Positions 31,507 through 43,599 of a stretch of DNA of 64,000 bases are shown in pieces. A program made the position numbers and the translations under genes. Where the stretch lies: the NCBI GenBank assembly GCA_027559495.1, contig JAMXSV010000021.1, forward strand, positions 806,001 through 870,000, written 5' to 3'. Origin of the DNA: Aurifilum marmelostoma (lineage: Eukaryota > Ascomycota > Sordariomycetes > Diaporthales > Cryphonectriaceae). Positions within the stretch are counted from its first letter, which is position 1. Each line of letters opens with the position of its first letter. Below the pieces are notes generated by a model that did not search any database, had not been told where the DNA came from, and saw nothing but the letters and a program-made list of their open reading frames with translations.

Positions 31507-32433
31507 ATGCCCAAGACAGCCACGAACTCGCCCTCTCGCGTACTTCCACAGGCGCGCACGCCTTTTCAGGTAGTTCTGGACTTTGACGGTACCATCACTG
31601 AGCGCGACACCATTGAAAATATCGGGAGAGCTGTGCTGGAATGGCGGAGAAGTCCCGAGGGTGGTGGGACGGATCTTGAGGCAGAATGGCGGCGCATTGT
31701 GGACGGCTATGTTCAGGCTTCAGTCGCCTATGATGACTCGCAGCCCTCCGAGGAGAATCGCACGACTATCGGGCAAGAATTTGCATACTTGCGCGGCCGC
31801 AGGGCTTTGGAGGAGGCCTCTCTTCTCCGTGTCAGAGAATCGCACTTTTTCAAAGACGTAATTGCGCAAGATCAAATCCGAGAAGCAGGCCGGCGCGATA
31901 GAGAGACCGGACTTACAAGCATTCGACATGGCTTCTCCGAATGGATCAAAACACTCAAGGAGGATATCCATCCCGCGCCCAGCATTCACATCGTGTCGGT
32001 AAACTTCTCTGTCTCCTACATCAAGGGTGTGCTCCAGCCCTGGCTGCAGGATATCTCCTCCGTCATCGCCAATGAAGTCCGCCCCGATGGTAGCATCAGC
32101 GCAGCAATCGATAGCTCGGCGTCGATCCCCAACAGAAACTCGAGTGCTTTCACAGTATCGGAAGACAAGCTGGCGATTACAAAGCATCTATCCGCCAATA
32201 CATGCGGCGCCATCAGATACTATCTTGGGGATTCCACTACTGATCTCGAATGTCTGATCGAGTACGGGGGCTACGTTCTAGACTCCGAGGGGGGAGGCAA
32301 GCTTGTGAGAACCTTGAGAAGGCTTGGCTATCCTGTACCTCACACCTCGGAATGTACATCGGTGCTCTCAGGATCTCGGATCTACTGGGCACGTAACTTC
32401 CTCGAGGTTCTCCAATCCCAATCCTGGACCTAA
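31507..32433 (+). CDS. HAD-superfamily phosphatase-like hydrolase
   Basis: An intronless 308-residue frame. HAD motif I is intact (VVLDFDGTITERDT, nucleophile D25 and acid/base D27). Motif II is the Ser of HIVSVNFSVSY near residue 164. Motif IV is GDSTTDLECL near residue 241. A cap-like helical insertion lies between motifs I and II. These features support a phosphomonoesterase-type active site in the cytosol. The substrate is unknown; yeast Cto1-like and MtnX/SerB-like phosphatases are the closest families I can name. Nothing in the neighbourhood (RPE1, small Cys-rich genes) fixes the substrate. Confidence 0.78.
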   Translation: MPKTATNSPSRVLPQARTPFQVVLDFDGTITERDTIENIGRAVLEWRRSPEGGGTDLEAEWRRIVDGYVQASVAYDDSQPSEENRTTIGQEFAYLRGRRALEEASLLRVRESHFFKDVIAQDQIREAGRRDRETGLTSIRHGFSEWIKTLKEDIHPAPSIHIVSVNFSVSYIKGVLQPWLQDISSVIANEVRPDGSISAAIDSSASIPNRNSSAFTVSEDKLAITKHLSANTCGAIRYYLGDSTTDLECLIEYGGYVLDSEGGGKLVRTLRRLGYPVPHTSECTSVLSGSRIYWARNFLEVLQSQSWT

Positions 32434-33163
32434 AACTTTGCAAGTAAGGACTGTCAACCAGATCGACAGCTCGGCATGAGACGTCTTCTAACAAATACGG
32501 ATTCTTTCTCGAAACTCGCTGTCGTTTATTAGCTGTGTCTACCCTCCCCATGGCCTCGTAACCACCAGTATTGTACCAATTTCCCTGCTCATGGATAGTT
32601 CTGGTTTAACATCTGTACTGCAACAAACAAGGATATCTGAGAGGACCCTTATGTTTTCACAAGTTCATATGTGCTGGCCAGACCTGCACCTATTTTGTCT
32701 CTCGGCGCAGACAGCCTCTGAGACTCTCAACGCCATGAGAGATCAGTCACTAGAGCTCCTATCGAGCCCCTCTCAGGCGTCTCAGTGTCAGGCGAGTTTC
32801 CGCGTATTACCGTATACGAGGACAGCATAGTTGTAGAGGCGCAGCAGGTTCTTGAATGTATACCTTACTGCCCTTTTGTCCGTCGACAAGTGCTTTGTGT
32901 GGGGGAACAAAGCCAATTTGGTAGAGACAGACAAACCGACTTCCACAAACAAGACGTCTGGCAGACAACAGTCGTGGCACTATTGTAATGCTACATAGCG
33001 TCCTGGTCTCTATTTCACTTCCTATATATAAGATCATCATGTATTGCATATACACGACACTTCCGACATACCACCACTTCTAAACCACTCTTCGAAGACA
33101 TACATCACATCTCCTTCGAGCACTCAGTAACAACCTTGCTGACCACATCTCATCGTGGCCAAG
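32434..33163. other. Intergenic region upstream of second small Cys-rich gene
   Basis: 730 bases containing the HAD 3' end and the promoter of the gene at 33164. A TATATATA stretch at about 33024-33030 lies some 135 bases upstream of that ATG. No gene recognised. Confidence 0.5.
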
Positions 33164-33565
33164 ATGTGCTTCTTCAAGCGTATTGTTCACGGCTCCTGCT
33201 CTCATTCGCAGACACTGGGCCCGGAGCCCGTGCGCAAGTGCCACCTTCAACTTGCCTATGATTGCGGACAAACAGACGAACCGTGCAGCAAGCTGTGGCA
33301 GCACAGTTACGTCACGATCAAGGTTGGTGGATGGTGCAGAACCTGTGAGACAAAGAAATCGAAGACGTCTGCTACGCTCACAGAGATCAAGCGCCAGCTT
33401 GCGCAGGCTAAGTTGACACTAAAAATTGCTGACACGAAGGACAAGACCGCTGAGCAGGAGACGGGCCAGGATGATGATGACGAAGCTTTGAGCCCGTTCC
33501 CTCTCGATTTGACCTTCGCTATTGCCGGCCATAATCCCAATGTCTCCGCCATTTCGAACTCTTGA
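33164..33565 (+). CDS. Small Cys/His-rich protein, function unknown
   Basis: A 133-residue intronless frame starting MCFFKRIVHGSCSHSQ at the ATG of 33164; an upstream in-frame GTG is not needed. Cysteines fall at 2, 12, 26, 34, 41, 58 and 61, with His at 9, 14, 27 and 47 and a terminal CxxC knuckle (WCRTC), suggesting zinc binding. After residue 65 the protein becomes a Lys-rich helix (TEIKRQLAQAKLTLKIADTK) followed by an acidic Asp run and a hydrophobic tail. There is no signal peptide. It belongs by pattern to the broad group of fungal Met-Cys small proteins of unknown function. Its C2/C12 spacing equals that of the protein encoded at 30476-30845, 2.3 kb away. Confidence 0.68.
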   Translation: MCFFKRIVHGSCSHSQTLGPEPVRKCHLQLAYDCGQTDEPCSKLWQHSYVTIKVGGWCRTCETKKSKTSATLTEIKRQLAQAKLTLKIADTKDKTAEQETGQDDDDEALSPFPLDLTFAIAGHNPNVSAISNS

Positions 33566-33962
33566 AGTCGTGAAAAAATATGACAGAAGACTGGCGAGCA
33601 GATGTGGTCTCGCACAGGCTTCTTAGCCACGGGTCTTGGGTCACATAAAACTTATTCGCACAACAATCACCGTATTATCCATACTGACACACACTCTTTC
33701 TCTTTCTGTCTTTCTGTCTTTCCTCTCCCCCCCCCCCCCCCTCCTCTTTGTACAGTCACATCAATCAACCCTTGGTCATCTAGTGAAAATAAACCTCCTA
33801 TCGCCCCCCAAGATTGCTGATATCGGTGCCTAAGTAAAGCTCGGGTTCAGAGTGCATGTAGACAGGCTAAGGGCAGCGAGGGCAAACCGTTCGTTGTATT
33901 TCGAGTGATGCTTAATTGATTATATGTCCGCCTGATACAATAGGATAATCTACATATCAACT
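33566..33962. other. Convergent 3' intergenic region with C15 run
   Basis: 397 bases between the stop codons of the small Cys/His-rich gene and TPA1. A run of about 15 C lies at 33727-33741. No gene seen. Confidence 0.6.
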
Positions 33963-35985
33963 TCATTGATCGGAGTCCGAGTCATTTTCATCATCCGAGA
34001 AGCCTTGGAACTCCTCTTCGGACTCATCTTCTAGATTGACCCCATTTGCTTCCTTGCCCTCCCTATCCTCCTCGTCATCCTCTTGCTCCTCGATGTCAAA
34101 TGTAGCTGATATGTCCCACCGGTCACCCCTGGCCTTCTGGCTCACATACTTTACGAAACGCAATGTGCCACTGTCCCTTAGCACGATGGTCAGCTTGTTC
34201 CAGGCTGCGGCCTGAAAGAACAGGATGTTGTCATCGTCATTCGAAGATTTGTAAATAGCGGCATCCTCATCATCACCGTCCTCGCCAGCCATGTACACCT
34301 CGTGGCCACCGACCTCTTCTGGCTCTTCCAAGGCCGACGCTTTAGTCTTGTTCTTGCCTTTGGAGTGTGACTTGGGCTGACTGCCGTTGGTCCCATTAGT
34401 CGTGCCATTCTGCTCGGCTGCGACGTCCCCCTCGTGTTCACTCTCTTCGTCGTCATCGCCCCAGCCTGGCGTCGTGGTAAGGCCCAGATTCAACTCAAGA
34501 CGTGGCTTGCCTTCATAGCCAGTTGCCAACGTGTAGTCAAGACCTCGGCGGAAACGACGGGCAAGTACACTGTGGCTTTCGATGACGCAGTCCGTTGCGG
34601 TGGCCAGCCACGCCCTGAACTGTGGGCTGGGAAGAAGGTCTTCAATGAGGTCTCTGATGGGCGAGTCTTCTTCGTGTTCTTGCCCAGATTGGAGATATAA
34701 GAAGCGGTGTTTGTGGGGGGGCTTTGCAACCTTCCATGCTGTCTGCGCCTCGATCTGCTCGCTCTTTTCTGGTAGCACACCCGCTTCATTCTTGGCGATA
34801 TAGTCTCGAAGCCTCGCCGAGAACTTGCGGTTGAGGATGTTAGACACGGTGATGGAGGAGTTCTCATCAAAGTGTTCCTGCATCTGTTCGAGGGTGTCCG
34901 GCGTCAGATAGGTCGGGGCAAGGTACTTTAGCAGAAACTCGACATCGGCCTCCTCGAAGTCCTCAAAAGACTTGGGACGCTCGACGGGGACGATGCTGGT
35001 CTGAGGCTCGTCGTGCTGGTCTGGATTGCCCTGAAGCTGCATCAAGCCGCTGTTCTTGACCTGAGCCTCCTCCGCGCCTTGGACATAGCCATCCTCACCA
35101 GCCTGTGGAATATGAAACCACCCACTGACGGCCATCCGCACCCGCCCGCCGTCTGCTTCCAGCTGCTTCTTTGTGTCTGCGTGGTAGACCTCCTCAACAT
35201 CATGGAAGCTCTCGCCCGGCTGGACGGCGAAGAAGCTGAGTTGATTCCAAGCGGGCGGGATGACCTTGACGACATCAGGCCCCGGAGTCTTAGCAACAGC
35301 ACCATCCTGGCCCTTGCGATCAAGGACGGGGAAGAGGCGCAGAGCACCACCCCATTCGCGCTGCCACGGCTGATCCGGGTCGGTCAGATAGAGGATGTAG
35401 CTGACCTTCCGGCTACCGATGACGTCGTCGTGACAGAGGAGGTAGCAGCCCGGCGTGTACACATTGATGGCCATGTCGGTCTTGCGGCCGCTCAAAGCCC
35501 CGCAGCCAGTTATATGGGAGACGTAATTTCTGAAAGCCTGGGAGTAGATGGCATCGCGCAAGGCCAGCAGACTAGGCAGCTTGGCGAGAGCCTCGTCATC
35601 CAGGCCGTCAAGGTTGGCTAAATCTCCCGACTGGTGGATCTTGTATATGTCTGTCTCCTTGGGGGTGAAGCTGACGTTGTCCCTGATCTCGCGGCGGACA
35701 TTGCGCAGCAGGCTATCATCGATCAGGCCGCTGATGACGCTGTGTTTATAGGGGGAAGGACTCTGCGTATTCGGCCGTGTACGTGTCCAGCACATTTTGG
35801 TCGAACAACCCCTTGCGGAACCTGGCTCTGGCCTCCTCGTCCGTGAGAGCTGTGTCCGATTAAGAAAATGTCAGCAAGGAGTTGTCTCGTAAGCGATGGG
35901 TTGGGGCACGATGGCACTGACAGGTCTTTGAGCGTTTCGAGAGCGGCTTCGTGGAGCCCGACTGGTGGTCGGCCTTACGCTTCAT
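33963..35985 (-). CDS. TPA1: Tpa1/Ofd1-type prolyl hydroxylase-like 2-oxoglutarate dioxygenase, with apparent +1 frameshift
   Basis: Minus-strand exons are 35985-35922 and 35849-33963 (intron 72 nt, GTCAGT...CACAG). The protein is about 649 aa if one base is discounted, close to yeast Tpa1 (644). Exon 1 gives a basic N-terminus (MKRKADHQSGSTKPLSKRSK). The Fe(II) HxD motif is HDD in YLLCHDDVIGSRKVSYILYL; the distal His (GESFHDVEEV) and the 2-oxoglutarate Arg (GGRVRMAVSGWFH) follow. A second, degenerate double-stranded beta-helix domain and an acidic linker lie toward the C-terminus, ending in Asp/Glu/Ser-rich sequence. Known role: prolyl hydroxylation of ribosomal protein uS12 (Rps23), affecting translation termination and, for Ofd1, oxygen sensing. 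Near residue 50 the conserved TAEYAES-F-PYKHSVI is split by five G at 35751-35755 (C5 on the coding strand) where four would keep frame. Confidence 0.85.
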
Positions 35986-36948
35986 GGTGGCGCTTCGGTT
36001 GGTCGGCGCGCCTAGCAGAAAGCTTTGAAAAGCAGGATACCCAATTGCGAAGCGAAAGGAGAAGGATGATATTGATTCGAGATGGGCAGTATGGAGAGAC
36101 TGAGAAGAAAAGACGAGACAGAAAATCAAGCAACGAGGAGGGGGGGGGGGAATCAAAGGTGGTGGAAGATGGGCTGACGAGATCAGGTTGATGGCACGAT
36201 TCCGTGTCAAACACATGGCAGAATTGAACTTTTTTTGCGGGGGTAGCTGTCAAGCACCCGCAAAGCACATGCTAAACTTCTCTCACGGTACAGCCTGCCG
36301 CCTTCTTTGTAGTGAGAGAGACCCTTGCGCTGTACTGCATGGGGCTCACCGCCCTAGGTGCACCCTAGTGCCCACGTCGCTGTACCTAGAAGTATGTACT
36401 ACATAGTATGTACAGCATGCTGTCCCAGGCCCACTCTCTGCTGATTTTAGGTACTGTAGAATGACTGTCGCATTTCAGTCGCTCTCATCCTAGCCAACTG
36501 CTGTGCACACATTGTCATCATACCTGGGCGCGAACTAGCTACGCTGCCGGTGGTGAACCGATATTATATATATACTGTATGTACATATCGCAGATGTGAT
36601 GAACTTTGAAGTCTATGTAATGTGTATCGCTCTGACCTTTGTCATCCGATCTCGGTGATTGATCGGCTGATCGGCTCCGTCATCCGCGATCGGGCTTCAG
36701 ATCCCAGCGTATCCTCGCCGGTCGGTGCGTCGCCCGGCCCGGCAAGCACCTCTCTCTACCGGGTATCATGCAAGCAGCCACGTCTTTACAGAATATGAAA
36801 CTTACGATCATCCTCACCAAAGCGTCGAGTCTGTACACTTGACAGCCTCGTTCTACTTACCTACTATTAGCATCTACGCCTGCGCATCAGCCATCTACGG
36901 TTCCGCTGAGACCTTTTACTCACTCACTCACCCCGCTTTCCAAGCTCG
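35986..36948. promoter_or_regulatory. Divergent intergenic region TPA1 / aldolase-family gene
   Basis: 963 bases between divergent starts. It contains a purine run near 36138-36151 (GAGG then ten G) and a TATATATAT stretch at about 36564-36572. Several TACTGTA/GTACAT-like motifs are scattered at 36390-36590. No gene recognised. Confidence 0.5.
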
Positions 36949-37988
36949 ATGATGGCACCCTTCACAGTCCCTGCTTCGGGCGTCTGGTGCCCTGCAGTCA
37001 CAATGTTCGACCCTGAAACTGATACGCTCGATCTCGAAAATCAGGCCAAGTACTATACTTACCTATCCAAGTCTGGCCTGGCAGGTCTTGTCATCTTGGG
37101 CACCAACGCCGAGGCTTTTCTCCTGACCCGGGAGGAACGCAAAGGTATGTGACACTGTCTCTCCCTCTCTGCCTTCCCTCAAGACAAGCTGTTCCGTTAT
37201 TCCTGGCCTAGGCGTTGATGTCCGAATGATACCTAGCCCTCATCGCAACCGCCCGTGCTGCCTGTGGGCCGGACTTCCCGATCATGGCCGGTGTGGGCGC
37301 CCACTCTACCAAGCAGGTGCTCGAGTTCATCGAGGATGCAGCCGCCGCCGGAGCGAATTACGTCCTGTGTCTGCCTCCGGGCTACTTTGGGAAGGCGACC
37401 ACTCCTGCTGTAATTAGCCGCTTCTTTGACGATGTGGCGGCCGGCAGCTCTCTACCTATCGTCATTTATAACTTCCCGGGCGTCTGCAACGGCGTCGACC
37501 TGGATTCTGCCACCATCACACAGCTAGCTCATAAGCATTCCAACATCGTCGGCGTGAAGCTCACCTGCGGATCTGTGGCCAAGATCGTGCGCCTGGCTGC
37601 CGTCCTGCCACGCGATCGATTTGCGACCTTCGGAGGCCAGTCAGACTTTCTCCTGGGTGGTCTCGCCAGCGGTTCTTCTGGCTGCATTGCGGCATTCGCC
37701 AACGTGTTTCCCAAGTCCCTCTCAACTATCTACAGGCTTTGGGAGGACGGGAAGTCAAAGGAGGCTCTTGAGCTGCACCAAAAGGCAGCTCTGGCTGAGC
37801 AGCCCTGCAAGAGTGGTATTGCTGCTACAAAATATGCAGCTGCTATTTTCTCTGCCAAGGAGGCCAGGGTGGAGGATGCAGTGAATAAGATGAAGCCGCG
37901 CAGGCCATACTTGGAGCCATCAGACGATGTGAAAAAGGTAGTGCAGGAGACAATGGCTGAGATGGCCTCTATAGAAGCTTCAATTTAA
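36949..37988 (+). CDS. Dihydrodipicolinate synthase-family aldolase/lyase, 2 exons
   Basis: Exons 36949-37144 and 37237-37988 (92-nt intron, phase 1) give about 315 aa. The class I aldolase TIM-barrel signature of the DHDPS/NAL family is present: GTNAEAFLLTREER (the GTTGE-like loop), IVIYNFPG with the catalytic Tyr at about 143, and NIVGVKLTCG with the Schiff-base Lys at about 173; a 30-residue spacing fits. Fungal members include 2-keto-3-deoxy-L-galactonate aldolase (galacturonate catabolism), 4-hydroxy-2-oxoglutarate aldolase and uncharacterised paralogues. Lysine biosynthesis via DHDPS is not expected because fungi use the aminoadipate route. The substrate is unresolved. Either of two adjacent ATGs (36949, 36952) may be used. 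The stop lies directly at the edge of the AT-rich block. Confidence 0.85.
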
Positions 37989-38138
37989 TTACTTATTAGA
38001 TAGTATATTAATTCTATATGCTAGCTATATAGTAATATAGTATTTGTGTTATAACATGTTATTTAAGCATAAGCTATATATATATAGTTAAAAGGAATAT
38101 TTAAATAGCAAGTTTTAATATTCGCTAATTTTTAAATA

Positions 38139-39044
38139 GCCTAGCTAAGAGTATATGCCCAAATAAGGGTCTATTGCTATAAATATTTTAGCTTTAGGAA
38201 GGGCAGAAAAAAGATAAAGAGTTTTCTACTTGCAAGTAGCTAAATAGCTACTCTATAGGTATAGCATAGCGCATATATAATATAGCGCATTATATAGCAT
38301 TTCTAGCTTCAATTGCTGCTAAAGCCTTATTTATAGCCTTAGCTTATAATTTTATTCTCCTATCTTCCTTTTTTTCTTTAAAAGTAAAATCTTTTCTTTA
38401 TTTGCTTTATCCCTTGCTTTTTACTTGCTATATATATACTTATACTCTGCTTTTAAGCAGTTATTTATAATAATTAATTATAAAAAAGCTAAATTAATAA
38501 TTCTGCTTTAAATAATATTATATATAATAATAGCTACTTTAAAGCTTATTTTAAGCATTTTAATAATAATTAAATTATTACTATAAAGGCGTTATTAACC
38601 TAGTTTCTAAAGTTTATTATAGCTTAGTATAATATTAATTAAGCTGCTCTATTATAATATAAAAAGGTATAGCTAAAGAAAGTTATTATTAATTCTAGTA
38701 TTAATTCTTTTATAATTTTTTTGAAAAGTAATATATTTAATTTATATAAATAGCTATTTCTCCTTAACTATATTTCCTCTTTTTTAATTATTTATAATTT
38801 TATAATATTAAGCTTATATAAAAGACTTATAATACTTTTTAAAATTTGATTAATATTATTATAGCTCTTTTACTATTATAAATAAGACTAATAATAATAA
38901 TAATTAAATTAAATAAGTATTAAATTAGCTTATTTTTAGCTTATTTTTAGTAATAAAGTATTATTATACTACTTTATATTTATTAAGTACTTAATAGCTA
39001 ATAATTATTATTAAGCTTTTTTTCGAAATTTAATTTATTATTTT
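38139..39044 (+). repeat. Unknown tandem repeat unit, copy A (left part, split by the gypsy insertion)
   Basis: Similarity to 45106 onward starts at GCCTAGCTAAG and includes shared blocks such as GCATAGCGCATATAT, ATATAGCGCATTATATAGC and CCTTAGCTTATAAT. The copy is interrupted by the LTR element at 39045 and resumes at 45014-45105, so it was about 1 kb before insertion. Confidence 0.75.
39040..39044. repeat. Target-site duplication ATTTT (left)
   Basis: ATTTT directly before the 5' LTR equals the ATTTT at 45009-45013 directly after the 3' LTR. Five bases is the usual duplication size for Ty3/gypsy integrases. In such AT-rich DNA a chance match is possible, but the exact abutment on both sides supports it. 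Confidence 0.75.
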
Positions 39045-39312
39045 TGTCACAGATATAGCCTGCCTGCTGCCTTAGATTCCCTCTCTAGCCCAGAGAGGAC
39101 CTAAAGGTTAGAGTTAGAATACATAACCCTGCCTTAGATAAAACCTCTGCCTTACTAGCCCTATCTGCCTATTCTATATTATAGCTCTTTAAGCTATATC
39201 TTAACTACTTAGCCTATATCTACTTAAGAATAGTGCCTATTAATTTATAGTAAATAAAATCCTAAATCTGCTTACTTGCTATTTGCCTAACTGCCCTATT
39301 ACTATTATAATA
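39045..39312 (+). repeat. 5' LTR of the gypsy element
   Basis: Begins TGTCACAGATATAGCCTGCC and ends ATTACTATTATAATA, the latter a RIP-altered form of the CTACTGTGACA end kept by the 3' LTR. Same 268-bp length as the 3' LTR, with differences of C/T and G/A type as far as I compared by eye. Confidence 0.9.
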
Positions 39313-41749
39313 CTATATAGCTCTATTCTTTAAATAGCAATAATAATAATTTATTTAGCATTATTACTAGTAATAAAGATGCTTAAGATATTAGTAGATT
39401 ATATAGCTTAATATATTTTAGAATAGCTTTTTTATTTATAAAATCTTAATTATTATATTATAATTTTAGAAGAAAATAGAATTATTTTAAATTAAAAAGT
39501 TTAGAACTTTTATATTAAAGTAATAAAGTATAATTCTATTATTTAATATTAATAATACTAATTAAAAAAGGCTTAAAAGAATTTCTTAATAACTAAAATT
39601 AGCAAAAAAAAGCTTTTAAGCTAGCTTAATTAATTATAATTGCCTTTATTTAAATTCCTAATTATATAATTCTTACTAAATTTTAAATAGGTAATACTAT
39701 AGTATTGCTTTCTCCTGCTAATACTTAAATTTCTAATTCTGCCTACTTTTCTAAATAATTCTTTAATTCTAATAAGTTTAATAGCTTTTATAATAATTTT
39801 TATAAATTTATATAATAGATTTATATAAAGATAATAATAAATGCAAACTAATTCTTTATTTTCTTTATATATTTAATTTATATTACTAGCTGCCTAATTA
39901 AGAAAGTATATAAGCTAATTTTGCTTAAGATAATCTAGAAAGTTCTTTAATTTATAAATTATTTAGCTATACTAAAATACTTAAAAAATGCTTTTAAAAA
40001 CTTAAGTAAAATATAAAATGCCTAAAATAAGCTATATTAGTTAAAATAATATAATTAAAAATTTAGTATATACTACTTAAAATTCTAATACTTAGCTTTA
40101 AAGAGAAATATACTAGATATTGCTTTAATCTTTATATTATTCTAAGGCATTTCCTGCAAACTATAAAATATATTTTTATATAATTCTTTACTTTTTAAAA
40201 ATATATAATAAATATACTTATTATTTATAAATTCTAAATAATTAATACTATTAATATTAATAGTAAATCTTTTATACTTAAAATATTATCTTTATTGCTA
40301 CTTTGCGCTCTTTAGCTACTTTAAATTTACTGCTAAAGGAATATTTCTCCTTTAAAATAATCTTGCTACTAAGCTTCTAGAGCAATCTAATAAATCTTAG
40401 CTTCTAAAAGCAAAGAAATAATTAGAAGGACTGCTATAAATACTATTACTATAGCTTAACTAGCTACTATATAGCTAACTATTCTAAGCTTAATATATAC
40501 TTTAGCTATCTTTGCTTATAAGCTTAATACTTTTAGCTTATTAGCCTATTTATAAGATTGCCTATTTAGTCTTTTTCTTATTAATAATTTTTTATAAAAT
40601 ATATATATAAGCTCTCTCTAAATACTAATTTATTAAATAAAGTAAGTTTAAAATAAATTATCTCTAAGCTTAAGCTAATAGCCTTACTAAATTTATTAGT
40701 TTAAAAGAATTAAGCAAAAGAAATAAGGCTACTTTATATAAACTTTATATCTTTATTACTATTGCTATTAAACTATTAATTAAAAAAGAGAAAAATTAAT
40801 GCTTAAATATACTAATTTTTCTAATTTACTTAACTATTTTTAGAAAAACTCTAATAATTTACGCCTTAATTAACTTTAATGCTAAAGAAAAGGCTTTTAT
40901 TAATAAAAGCTAAGCTTATAAATACTATTTTCTCTTACTCTCTCTAAAAAGATTATTTAAGATTAAAATATTTAATAAATGCTTTGCTAAAAGTAGAAAA
41001 ATATTATACTATATTTTTACTACCTGCTAAATTAATAACTATTATTAGAAGAAGCTAAAGCTATTTATAATCTAGCTTGCTTACTATTTAGTAATACTAG
41101 GGATATTATAGCTTAAGCAGTATAATTCTACTATCTAATTTATTTTATATATAATTACTTTTAATAGCAAATATTACTAAAAATATTATAATATTTTTAG
41201 CTACTTAATAAAAATTAAAGCTCTTTAAAATATTTTTTAAACTACCTGCTTCTCTTAAAGCCCCCTTATATCTAAAATCCTATACTACTATAATATTACT
41301 ATTATCTTGCTATAGATAAGCGCAGCTTATATTTATAAAAAGAATTATTGCCTATCTACTATTACTTTAGAAGATATTAATTATGCCTTAGCTACTAAAA
41401 CTGCTATTAAACTAGCTAACTGCTTGCTTGCTAAATTATAAGACTTTATAAATATTTTCTCCTTAAAAGAGGCTAAAAGACTTTCTTCCTACTACTTTTA
41501 TAATTACTATATTTAGCTCTAAAAAGAGAAAATTATATTCTTTAGCTTACTATATACTATATTATAAAATAAGCTAATTATATTCTATAAATAGCTTAAG
41601 GAAAATCTGCAGAAGAGATTTATATGCTTTAGCTTATTATTTATTGCCTTATTTATTCTATTTATTATAAAATTAGATAATAGCTTATAGTTTTATATAG
41701 ATTATTAGGCTTTAAATAATATTATTATAAAAAACTAATATTCTCTGCT

Positions 41750-42150
41750 TTTAATTAAAGAATTACTAAATAACTTAAAAAGAATAAAGTATTTCTCTAA
41801 AATTAATATTATTTTAGCTTTTAATAATATCTATATTTATAAAAGCAAAAAGTATCTAATTACTTTTTAAATCTAATTTAGCCTATTTAAGATCTTAATT
41901 ATACTATTTAGCCTTATAAAAGCTTTAGCAATATTCTAATAGTTTATTAATAATATATTAAGAAACTACTTAAATATATTTTATATTATTTATTTAAATA
42001 ATATTCTAATTTATAGCTATATTTGCTTAGAATATAAATAGCATTTTTATTTTATTTTAATAGCTTTAAAAGAAGCTAGCTTATATACTAAGCTAGAGAA
42101 GTGCAAATTCTTTATAAAAGAAACTACTTTCTTTAGCTTAATTATAAGCA
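41750..42150 (+). pseudogene. Reverse transcriptase relic of the plus-strand gypsy element
   Basis: In-frame fragments match the gypsy RT order: YFSKINIILAFNNIYI, then FSLIKALAIF and FINNILRNYLNIF, then the active-site block YLNNILIYS (Y codon at 41991), then LYTKLEKCKFFIKETTFF. The catalytic YLDD has become YLNN, two G-to-A changes that abolish activity. Stops interrupt the frame. Confidence 0.85.
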
Positions 42151-43599
42151 TTTATAAAATCTAAATAAATCTTAAAAAAATTAAAATTATTATAATATAG
42201 AAGATATTAATTTACTTAATAAATATTTAAGCATTTATTAAATTTAGAAAATTTTATAGAAACTTTATTTAAAATTTTTCTAGAATTATTATACTGCTTA
42301 TTTGCCTAATATAAAAGAATATTCTATTTTTATTTAACTAAATTTATAAAAATACTTTTAAAAAGCTAAAGAAAGCTTTTATATAAGTATTTATCTTTAC
42401 TTTATTTAACTAAAAAAAAGATAATTATTAAGATTAATGTCTTTAATTTTATATCTATAAAGATATTATTGCAATATAATAATAATAGCATTTTAAAACT
42501 AATAGTATATTTTTAAAAAAGTATTTAGTTATAAAATATAATTATAAAATTTATAATAAGAAATTTTTAATAATTATTTACTATTTTAAAAAATAGTACT
42601 TTAAGCTTAAAAAAGTATAATTACTAATAAAGATTATTATAAATTATAAAAATCTAAAATACTTTATAATAATTAAGCTATTAAATAGAAAATAAGCTTA
42701 ATAAGCTAAATTTTTATTTTATTTTAACTTTAAGATTATATATTGCTCTAGAAAATAAAATATAAAATTAAATATACTAATTAAGAAATTAAAGAATTTA
42801 CTTTAAAAAGAAAATAAATACTTATTATACTAGAATTAAGTAGTATTAAAGAGAAAGAACTTTAAGAAAATTAGCACTCTTTAGTACTATAAGCTAATAA
42901 TAGCTATTAAGCTTATTAATTTAGCTAGATTAAGAAAATAGGAAATTCTATTATAAACTATTACTAAGCTTATTAATTTAATTAATTTAAAGAAATTTAA
43001 AGAAAAGTTAGCACTTATAAATATAAATAACTTATAGCAACTTTAGCTAGCATTAATAAATACTAACTTTCTTTTAAACTAAAAAAAAATTATAATTATT
43101 AGCTTTACTTATAGCTTTAAAGATCTACTTTAGCTTAAAGTAATTTAAGAAGATTATTTATTTTATAATCTAAATTTATATAATTATACTATTTATTTGC
43201 TTTTACTAAAATAATAAATTATTTTATTTCTTTATTTTAGAATATAAAAGAGATTTAATTTCTAGCTTAATTTTAAAAGCTTTAATAAAAAGCGCTACTT
43301 AATATATACTACTTACTTTTGCAAAGTATAGTAAATAGTATAGCTGCTTATATTATAGAAACTACTTTTATATGCCTAATCTGCTTAAATTAAAAGCTAA
43401 ATTACTTAAAGCTTATTATATATTTTTAATTATAAGCTACTTTAGAATAGCAAAAACCTATAAAATCCTAAATTAAGAATATTACTAGCTCTAAATATTA
43501 AATTATATTTACTGCTAAATTACTAACTACTACTAATATTACTATATAAAGCTTAGCTATAAAGGCTATTAAGGCCTACTTAAGCTCTTATTAATCTCT

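Noticed and set aside
35013..35621. 202-codon plus-strand frame
   Set aside because: Antisense shadow of the TPA1 dioxygenase domain.
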